In this document: positions 58,666 through 64,000 of the stretch, piece after piece | Layout of the letters: each line of letters begins with the position of its first letter | Position numbering within the stretch: the stretch's first letter is position 1 | Assembly: GCF_030411995.1 (NCBI RefSeq) | Contig: NZ_JASNRC010000004.1 | Location: forward strand, 157,823 to 221,822 | Length of the DNA stretch: 64,000 bases | Origin: Massilia sp. YIM B02769 | GTDB taxonomy: Bacteria > Pseudomonadota > Gammaproteobacteria > Burkholderiales > Burkholderiaceae_D | Direction: 5' to 3' | Position numbers and translations under genes: made by a program | Notes under the pieces: model-generated | Databases searched by the model: none | Told to the model about the DNA's origin: nothing | What the model saw: the letters and a program-made list of their open reading frames with translations, nothing else

Positions 58666-58679
58666 ATACCGAACGGTAT
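58666..58679. promoter_or_regulatory. TetR-type operator palindrome
   Basis: ATACCGAACGGTAT is a perfect 14-bp palindrome with 6-bp arms, ahead of the efflux operon. A further half-site GGTAT appears about 15 nt away. Sequences of this ATACCG-N2-CGGTAT kind are typical AcrR/TetR sites. Confidence 0.8.
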
Positions 58680-58826
58680 CTGAATTGCGCAAGGTATCCG
58701 ATTTACCAGCGCCGCCATGCGCACGGCATGGAAATCGGGAAGATTATTGCCGTGCTAGAATTTTCCGGCTCGCCGCCGCGCACTTCGCGCCTGGCGCCGC
58801 CCTTGTATTGACAACCACCCCTCCAG

Positions 58827-59624
58827 ATGCCTGCCACCTCCGACCAAGCCATCCTGTTTGCCGATATCGCCTGGCGCGGCCGCACCGTGCGCCACGAAAT
58901 CACCTGGGTCGGCGCCGCCGCGTCCCATCACCCGACTGTCGTCTTCCTGCACGAAGGGCTTGGTTCGGTCTCGCTGTGGCGCGACTTTCCGCAGCGTTTT
59001 TGCCAGGCCCATGGCCTGCGCGGCCTGGTGTTTTCGCGCTACGGTTATGGCCGCTCGACGGCGCGTCCGCTCGACGAACCGCTGCCGCACGACTTCATGC
59101 ACAGCCAGGCCTGGGAAGTGCTGCCGGCCCTGCTGGCCCAACTGGGCATCGAACGCCCCTGGCTGTTCGGCCACAGCGACGGCGCCTCGATCGCCCTGCT
59201 GCATGCGGCGCGCGCGCCGGTGAGCGGGGTGATCGTGATGGCGCCGCACATCCTGGTCGAGGAGATCGGCGTGGCGTCCATCCGCCAGGCGCGCGACGCG
59301 TACACACATGGTCCCCTGCGCGAGCGCCTCGCGCGCCATCACGACGACGTCGACTCGGCCTTCCGGGGCTGGAACGACGTCTGGCTCGACCCGGCCTTCC
59401 GCAGCTGGGACATCCGCGCCGAGGTGGCGCGCATCACCGCGCCGCTGCTGGCGATCCAGGGCGAAGGCGACGAATACGGCACCCTGGAGCAGGTGCACGG
59501 CATCGCCCGCCTGCTGCCCCAGGCCGAGGTGCTGGTGCTGCCGGACTGCGGCCATTCGCCGCACCGCGACCAGACCGCGCACATCATCGACGAGGCTGGC
59601 CGTTTCCTCCTCACCCACGCTTGA
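58827..59624 (+). CDS. Alpha/beta hydrolase
   Basis: A 265-residue cytoplasmic hydrolase. FLHEGLGSVSLWRDFP is the oxyanion region, FSRYGYGRST follows, and the nucleophile elbow is GHSDGAS (Ser in HSDG). The C-terminal GEGDEYGTLEQ supplies Asp and PDCGHSPHRD the His. Similar to esterase/lactonase-like hydrolases of aromatic and ester breakdown. First gene of a rightward series followed by a GMC oxidoreductase, but 170 bases separate them, so it may be its own unit. Confidence 0.88.
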   Translation: MPATSDQAILFADIAWRGRTVRHEITWVGAAASHHPTVVFLHEGLGSVSLWRDFPQRFCQAHGLRGLVFSRYGYGRSTARPLDEPLPHDFMHSQAWEVLPALLAQLGIERPWLFGHSDGASIALLHAARAPVSGVIVMAPHILVEEIGVASIRQARDAYTHGPLRERLARHHDDVDSAFRGWNDVWLDPAFRSWDIRAEVARITAPLLAIQGEGDEYGTLEQVHGIARLLPQAEVLVLPDCGHSPHRDQTAHIIDEAGRFLLTHA

Positions 59625-59794
59625 CGCCGGAAAGCCGGCACACCAGGCGAGCTGCTTGCATCAGTTTTTCTGATATTACGCATAAACAAACATTATTAGA
59701 ATAGATGACCGTCCTGCGTTACCCTTCAGTCATAAAAGCAGTGCGATGGTGAATCTGGCCATACGAATCCTGCAACAGACATAAGGAGACGCAC

Positions 59795-61531
59795 GTGGAG
59801 ACGGCGCAACAACGTTACGACTACCTGATCGTGGGCGGAGGCTCGGCAGGCTGCGTGCTGGCCAACCGCTTGTCCGCCGACCCCGGCGTGCGCGTCGCCC
59901 TGATCGAAGCCGGCGCTGACACGCCACCCGGCCAGGTGCCGGCCGAAATCCTCGACAGCTACCCGATGCCGCTGTTCTGCGGCGACCGCTTCATCTGGCC
60001 CGAACTGAAGGCGAAAGCCACCGCGGCCTCGCCGCTCAAGGTGTACGAACAGGGCCGCGTGATGGGCGGCGGCTCCAGCATCAACGTGCAGGCGGCGAAT
60101 CGCGGCCTGCCGCGCGACTACGATGCCTGGGCCGCCGAGGGCGCCGCCGGCTGGAGCTGGAACGAGGTGCTGCCCTACTTCCGCAAGCTCGAACGCGATC
60201 TCGACTTCGGCGGTTCGCCCTTGCATGGCAACGCCGGCCCGGTGCCGATCCGCCGCATCGGGCCCGACAACTGGCCGCGCTTCTGCCACGTCTTTGCCGA
60301 TGGCCTGAAGCGCACCGGCCTGCCCTATCTGGAAGACCAGAACGGCGCATTCGGCGATGGCCTGTTTCCGGCCGCCTTTTCGAACATCGACGACCAGCGC
60401 GTCTCCACCGCCGTCGGCTACCTCGATGCCGTCACCCGTGCGCGGCCGAATTTGACCATCCTGTCGGGCATGCGCGTCGAGCGTGTGCTGACCAATAACG
60501 CTGCCGCGTGCGGCGTCAGCGCGATCGACAGCGCCGGCACCCGCGTGCGCTACAACGCGAACGAAGTGATCCTCTCGGCCGGCGCCCTGCAGTCCCCTAC
60601 CCTGCTGCTGCAGGCCGGGATCGGCGATGCCGCCGCCCTGTCCAGCCTCGGCATCCGCGTGGTGGCCGATTTGCCCGGCGTCGGCCGCAATTTGCAGGAC
60701 CACCCGGCCCTGACCTTCTGCCATTTTCTGGCGCCCGAATTCCGCATGCCCCTCAGTCGCCGCCGCGCCAGCATGACGGCGGCGCGTTTTTCCTCCAACC
60801 TGGACGATTGCGACAACGCCGACATGTATCTGTCGAGCGCCACGCGCGCCGCCTGGCATGCGCTCGGCAACCGCCTCGGCCTGTTCTTCCTGTGGTGTAA
60901 CCGCCCGTATTCGCGCGGCCAGGTGCGGCTCGCGTCAAACGATCCGCTGGCCGCGCCCGACGTCGAACTCAATCTCCTGTCCGACGAACGCGACCTGCAG
61001 CGCATGGCCATCGGCGTGCGCCGCCTGGCCGCCGTGGTCCAGGGCAGCGAACTGCACAAGCACGCCGGCGACTTCTTCCCGGCCGCCTTTTCCGCGCGCG
61101 TCAAAGCCCTGAGCCGCCACAGCCCCAGCAACGCCCTGCTGACGCGGGTGCTCGGCGCCGCCCTCGACGTGCCGGCGCCGCTGCGCCAATGGCTGATCGA
61201 GCGCTTCGTCACCGGCGGCCAGCGCATGAACGCCCTGCTGGCTGACGAAGCCGCGCTGCACGCCTTTATCCGCAAGAGCGTGTTCGGCGTCTGGCACGCC
61301 AGCGGCACCTGCCGCATGGGGCCGTCGGGCGAGCGCGATGCCGTCACCGACAGCCAGGGACGCGTGCACGGCGTGCGCGGCCTGCGCGTGGTCGACGCCT
61401 CGCTGATGCCGCGCCTGCCGTCGGCAAACACCAACATCCCCACAATCATGATGGCCGAGAAGATCGCCGACGCCATCCTGGCAGGACGGCATACGCAGCG
61501 CCGGGAAGACCAGGCCGCCCTGGCTGAATAA
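59795..61531 (+). CDS. GMC-family flavin alcohol oxidoreductase
   Basis: A 578-residue FAD enzyme of the glucose-methanol-choline family. N-terminal FAD fold DYLIVGGGSAGCVLANRLS with the following GAD acid, signature 1 VMGGGSSINVQAANRG, signature 2 SAGALQSPTLLLQAGIG, and the C-terminal catalytic HASGTCRMG and SANTNIPTIMMAE. Choline-dehydrogenase-like; substrate may be a primary alcohol. Start codon is GTG after AAGGAG. Followed by an MFS carrier and a fatty acid hydroxylase, suggesting breakdown of a lipid or alcohol. Confidence 0.93.
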   Translation: METAQQRYDYLIVGGGSAGCVLANRLSADPGVRVALIEAGADTPPGQVPAEILDSYPMPLFCGDRFIWPELKAKATAASPLKVYEQGRVMGGGSSINVQAANRGLPRDYDAWAAEGAAGWSWNEVLPYFRKLERDLDFGGSPLHGNAGPVPIRRIGPDNWPRFCHVFADGLKRTGLPYLEDQNGAFGDGLFPAAFSNIDDQRVSTAVGYLDAVTRARPNLTILSGMRVERVLTNNAAACGVSAIDSAGTRVRYNANEVILSAGALQSPTLLLQAGIGDAAALSSLGIRVVADLPGVGRNLQDHPALTFCHFLAPEFRMPLSRRRASMTAARFSSNLDDCDNADMYLSSATRAAWHALGNRLGLFFLWCNRPYSRGQVRLASNDPLAAPDVELNLLSDERDLQRMAIGVRRLAAVVQGSELHKHAGDFFPAAFSARVKALSRHSPSNALLTRVLGAALDVPAPLRQWLIERFVTGGQRMNALLADEAALHAFIRKSVFGVWHASGTCRMGPSGERDAVTDSQGRVHGVRGLRVVDASLMPRLPSANTNIPTIMMAEKIADAILAGRHTQRREDQAALAE

Positions 61532-61661
61532 AGGCTGAATAAAGGCTGACGAAGCGGCTGAACAAGCGGCTGGATACAAGCCGCGGGCCAGGCTGGACGG
61601 AAGCAACCGCAGCATCCACGGCGTCGCTGGCGCCGTGATCACACATACCTAGGAGACAAAC

Positions 61662-63017
61662 ATGGCTGTGCTCACCAATCAAACCGTGCTCACCGAGCGC
61701 GAGAACAACCGTCACACGCTCAGGGCGGTGGTTGCCTCGTGCATCGGCTGGTCGCTCGACCTCTACGACCTCTTCATCCTGCTGTTCGTGGCGCCGATCA
61801 TCGGCAAGCTGTTCTTCCCGTCCGAGCACGCCATGCTGTCGCTGGCGGCGGTCTACGCGTCCTTCGGCGTCACGCTGCTGATGCGTCCCCTCGGCTCGGC
61901 GCTGTTCGGGTCGTACGCCGACCGCAAGGGCCGCAAGGCGGCGATGATCGCCTCGATGATCGGCGTCGGCGTGTCCACCGCCGCCTTCGGCCTGCTGCCG
62001 ACGGTGGCCACCATCGGCGTCGCCGCGCCGATCCTGTTCATCGTCCTGCGCCTGATCCAGGGCGTGTTCGTCGGCGGCGTGGTCGCGGCGACCCACACCA
62101 TCGGCACCGAATCGGTGGCGCCGCGCTGGCGCGGAGCGGTGTCGGGCCTGATCGGCGGCGGCGGCGCCGGCCTGGGCGCGCTGTTCGCCTCGATCGCCTA
62201 TTACGCGCTGTCGGCCGCCTTCCCCGGCGAGCAGTTCGAGGAATGGGGCTGGCGCTGCATGTTCTTCACCGGGATCATCAGCGCGGTGCTGGGCATCACC
62301 ATCTTCGGCAAACTGGAAGAATCGCCGATGTTCAAGAAGCTGCAGGAAGCCAAGGCCCGCAGCAAGGCTGCCAGCGCCCCGATGGCGAACCCGGTGCGCA
62401 CCCTGTTCACCGGCCAGTACCGCAACATCCTGCTGGTCAACCTGCTGCTGACCATCGGCGGCGGCGCCGGCTACTACCTGACCTCGGGCTTCCTGCCGAC
62501 CTACCTGAAGGTGGTGAACGGCACCCCGGCCGAAACGGCGGGCTTCATCCTGATGCTGGCCAGTATCGGCGTGATCGTCGCCTCGATCGCCACCGGCCAC
62601 CTGAGCACCTTCATCGGCCGCAAGAAGACCTTCGTCTGGGTCGGCATCCTGCGCCTGATCCTGCTGCCGGCGATCGCCCTCATGATGCCGGGCGTGACCG
62701 ACCCCGTGACCCTGGGCTTCTACGTGATCGTGTTCTCCATGCTGGGCAGCATGGGCTATGCGCCGATCCTGATCTTCCTGAACGAGCGCTTCCCGACCAC
62801 GATCCGCGCCACCGGCACCGGCCTCTCGTGGAACATCGGCTTCGCCATCGGCGGCGTGCTGCCGACCTTCGTGTCGCTGGCCTCGCCGATGCCGACCGAC
62901 GTGCCGATGTCGCTGGCCCTGTTCCTGGGCGCGATCAGCGTGATCTTCCTGATCGGCGCCCTGATCGTGCCCGAGACCATCGGCAAGCTGGACGAAGAAC
63001 CGGCGGCGCAAGCCTGA
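61662..63017 (+). CDS. MFS metabolite:H+ symporter (MHS-like)
   Basis: A 451-residue transporter with 12 helices. The opening GWSLDLYDLFILLFVAPIIG, the loop 2-3 motif GSYADRKGRKAAM and the TESVAPRWRGAVSG segment are typical of the MHS/ProP-type branch carrying organic acids and similar solutes. AGGAGA ribosome site. It lies between the GMC enzyme and the hydroxylase and probably imports their substrate. The C-terminus is a short charged tail. Confidence 0.9.
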   Translation: MAVLTNQTVLTERENNRHTLRAVVASCIGWSLDLYDLFILLFVAPIIGKLFFPSEHAMLSLAAVYASFGVTLLMRPLGSALFGSYADRKGRKAAMIASMIGVGVSTAAFGLLPTVATIGVAAPILFIVLRLIQGVFVGGVVAATHTIGTESVAPRWRGAVSGLIGGGGAGLGALFASIAYYALSAAFPGEQFEEWGWRCMFFTGIISAVLGITIFGKLEESPMFKKLQEAKARSKAASAPMANPVRTLFTGQYRNILLVNLLLTIGGGAGYYLTSGFLPTYLKVVNGTPAETAGFILMLASIGVIVASIATGHLSTFIGRKKTFVWVGILRLILLPAIALMMPGVTDPVTLGFYVIVFSMLGSMGYAPILIFLNERFPTTIRATGTGLSWNIGFAIGGVLPTFVSLASPMPTDVPMSLALFLGAISVIFLIGALIVPETIGKLDEEPAAQA

Positions 63018-63062
63018 ACCTCGGGTTGAAACTGAGCCTGGATCGCATAAGGAGACCCTGCC

Positions 63063-63833
63063 ATGCATGCGAAAGACCAAAAGATCCATGAACGTTCCTA
63101 CCGCTTCCGGAACGAGTACGTGGCATCCACCCCGAGCTGGTACCGGGGCGAGATGCACCTCGGCTTCACCCTGCTGTTCACGGGCGGGGTGATCGCCTGG
63201 TGCCTGTTCCAGCTCGAGAACGTGCGCTGGCAGGAGTGGCTGATCGCGCTGCCCATCTTCCTGTTCGGGAACTGGGCCGAGTGGGCGGCGCACCGCTACC
63301 TGCTGCACCGCCCGAGCAAGTACTTCAATGCCGTCTACAAGCGGCACTGCGCGGTGCACCACCAGTTCTTCACCCACGTGACGCTGGAGTACGACGGCCA
63401 GCGCGAATGGCGCGCCCTGCTGTTCCCGCCGTTCGCGCCGGTGATGTTCGTGCTGGCGGCGCTGCCGCCGGCGCTGCTGGTGGGCTGGCTGTGGTCGGCC
63501 AACGCGGGCTACATCGCGATGACGACCATGGCCGCCTACTTCCTGATGTACGAAGCCCTGCACACGGCATCGCACGTGGTCGACAGTCCTTTCCTCGACC
63601 GCCTGCCGCTGGTGAACACGGTGCGCCGCATGCACGTCATCCACCATCATCCGGAGCTGATGGCGACCCGGAATTTCAACCTGACCTTCCCGATCTGCGA
63701 TGCGCTGTTCGGCACCAGCGATTTGAAGAAAGGCGTGTGGCGCACGCTGTTCCATGGCAGCGGGCATGCCGGGATGGGCGAGGAAGAAAAGCGCACGCTC
63801 GGCGTCGAGGCGCGCGACGAGGCAAGGCAATAA
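63063..63833 (+). CDS. Sterol desaturase / fatty acid hydroxylase family membrane enzyme
   Basis: A 256-residue di-iron membrane enzyme. All histidine boxes are present: HRYLLHR, HCAVHHQFFTH, HTASHV and HVIHHHPE, spaced by membrane helices (about residues 32-55, 58-75, 120-155). It should hydroxylate or desaturate an alkyl chain in the membrane. Starts 45 nt after the MFS stop with AAGGAGA, so they form a unit. A hairpin without T-run follows the stop (63840-63861). Confidence 0.9.
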   Translation: MHAKDQKIHERSYRFRNEYVASTPSWYRGEMHLGFTLLFTGGVIAWCLFQLENVRWQEWLIALPIFLFGNWAEWAAHRYLLHRPSKYFNAVYKRHCAVHHQFFTHVTLEYDGQREWRALLFPPFAPVMFVLAALPPALLVGWLWSANAGYIAMTTMAAYFLMYEALHTASHVVDSPFLDRLPLVNTVRRMHVIHHHPELMATRNFNLTFPICDALFGTSDLKKGVWRTLFHGSGHAGMGEEEKRTLGVEARDEARQ

Positions 63834-63910
63834 GCAGGAGTGCGGCTGCGTTCGGCCGCACCATGCGCGATGCATCACAATTTTTGATGGATAACTTCAT
63901 TATTCATTAT

Positions 63911-63939
63911 TTGTCGTGATGCGATGTGCTCCCTATACT
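63911..63939 (+). promoter_or_regulatory. Sigma-70-type promoter for the gene at the window edge
   Basis: -35 TTGTCG (63911-63916), 17-nt spacer, -10 TATACT (63934-63939), in an AT-rich stretch. Transcription would start near 63946, about 35 nt before the ATG at 63981. Confidence 0.7.
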
Positions 63940-63980
63940 CGTTTTAAACAAAAAAGCATCACAGCAGGAGACACGAACGC

Positions 63981-64000
63981 ATGGAAATGAAGCTCCACCA
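63981..64000 (+). CDS. Truncated gene start at window edge
   Basis: ATG with a good ribosome site (CAGGAGAC, 15-8 nt upstream) and a sigma-70-like promoter before it. Only MEMKLH is inside the window, so the product is unknown. Confidence 0.6.

Noticed and set aside
61532..61600. Short direct repeats (AAGCGGCTG, AATAAAGGCTG) after the GMC gene
   Set aside because: Too few and too short to call a repeat element; probably local slippage.
63840..63861. GTGCGGC / GCCGCAC hairpin after the hydroxylase gene as terminator
   Set aside because: No T-run follows directly; recorded only as a hairpin.
61446..63878. 810-codon minus-strand frame opposite the MFS and hydroxylase genes
   Set aside because: Antisense shadow; His/Asp/Gly-rich product without domain, while the sense genes are clear.

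Overview
The window is about 64 kb of GC-rich chromosomal DNA from a betaproteobacterium. The evidence is a cbb3 oxidase cluster with FNR-type boxes, an Aer-like chemoreceptor, a PEP-CTERM protein and many TonB/TetR/SGNH families; the overall character fits Oxalobacteraceae (Massilia/Duganella/Janthinobacterium type), but genus placement is inference. No tRNA, rRNA, CRISPR array or prophage was seen.

Layout. 1-15 kb: a micro-aerobic respiration block on the minus strand. ccoNOQPGH (7219 to 2075) follows a perfect FNR-type box, and a second run hemN - TauE/SafE-like - ccoI - ccoS (14375 to 9561) has its own box; a DksA-like gene and a secreted S33 peptidase lie between. 14.5-19.1 kb: a membrane hydrolase, an Aer-like receptor and a sigma-54 enhancer-binding protein with a VpsR-like N-terminus. 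19.2-20.2 kb: a complete IS1595-family element with 28-bp inverted repeats and an 8-bp target duplication, inserted exactly into the T-tract of that regulator's terminator.

20.6-26.2 kb is the most interesting region: a sigma-54-type promoter precedes five genes encoding a 703-aa secreted Asn/Ser- then Gly/Ala-repeat protein, two small secreted proteins, a C39-like cysteine peptidase and a coiled-coil plus Q-rich plus beta-barrel outer-membrane protein. The parts list matches a Fap functional-amyloid operon (subunits, FapD peptidase, FapF pore) but the subunit is very different, so it looks like a divergent amyloid or fibre export system, possibly controlled by the neighbouring sigma-54 activator.

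27.3-36.8 kb: a translationally coupled operon of a TonB receptor, a CruF/DUF422 membrane protein, an MpaB/Lcp-family (DUF2236) haem oxygenase-like protein, a giant hybrid histidine kinase, a REC-GGDEF cyclase and a secreted protein. 38.8-43.2 kb: three exported proteins of unknown function, two recalling LPP20/FlgT families, followed by a 162-bp near-palindrome. 43.5-49.1 kb: an envelope-polymer O-acetylation cluster (SGNH, OafA-SGNH, lytic transglycosylase, SGNH). 49.2-52.3 kb: zinc homeostasis (Fur/Zur-type regulator, MerC-like protein, ZnuD-like receptor with a His-rich loop). 53.2-58.7 kb: an EmrAB/NodT-type efflux operon with its TetR regulator and a perfect palindromic operator. 58.8-64 kb: a catabolic-looking series of alpha/beta hydrolase, GMC oxidoreductase, MFS carrier and fatty acid hydroxylase, then the first codons of a further gene at the window edge.
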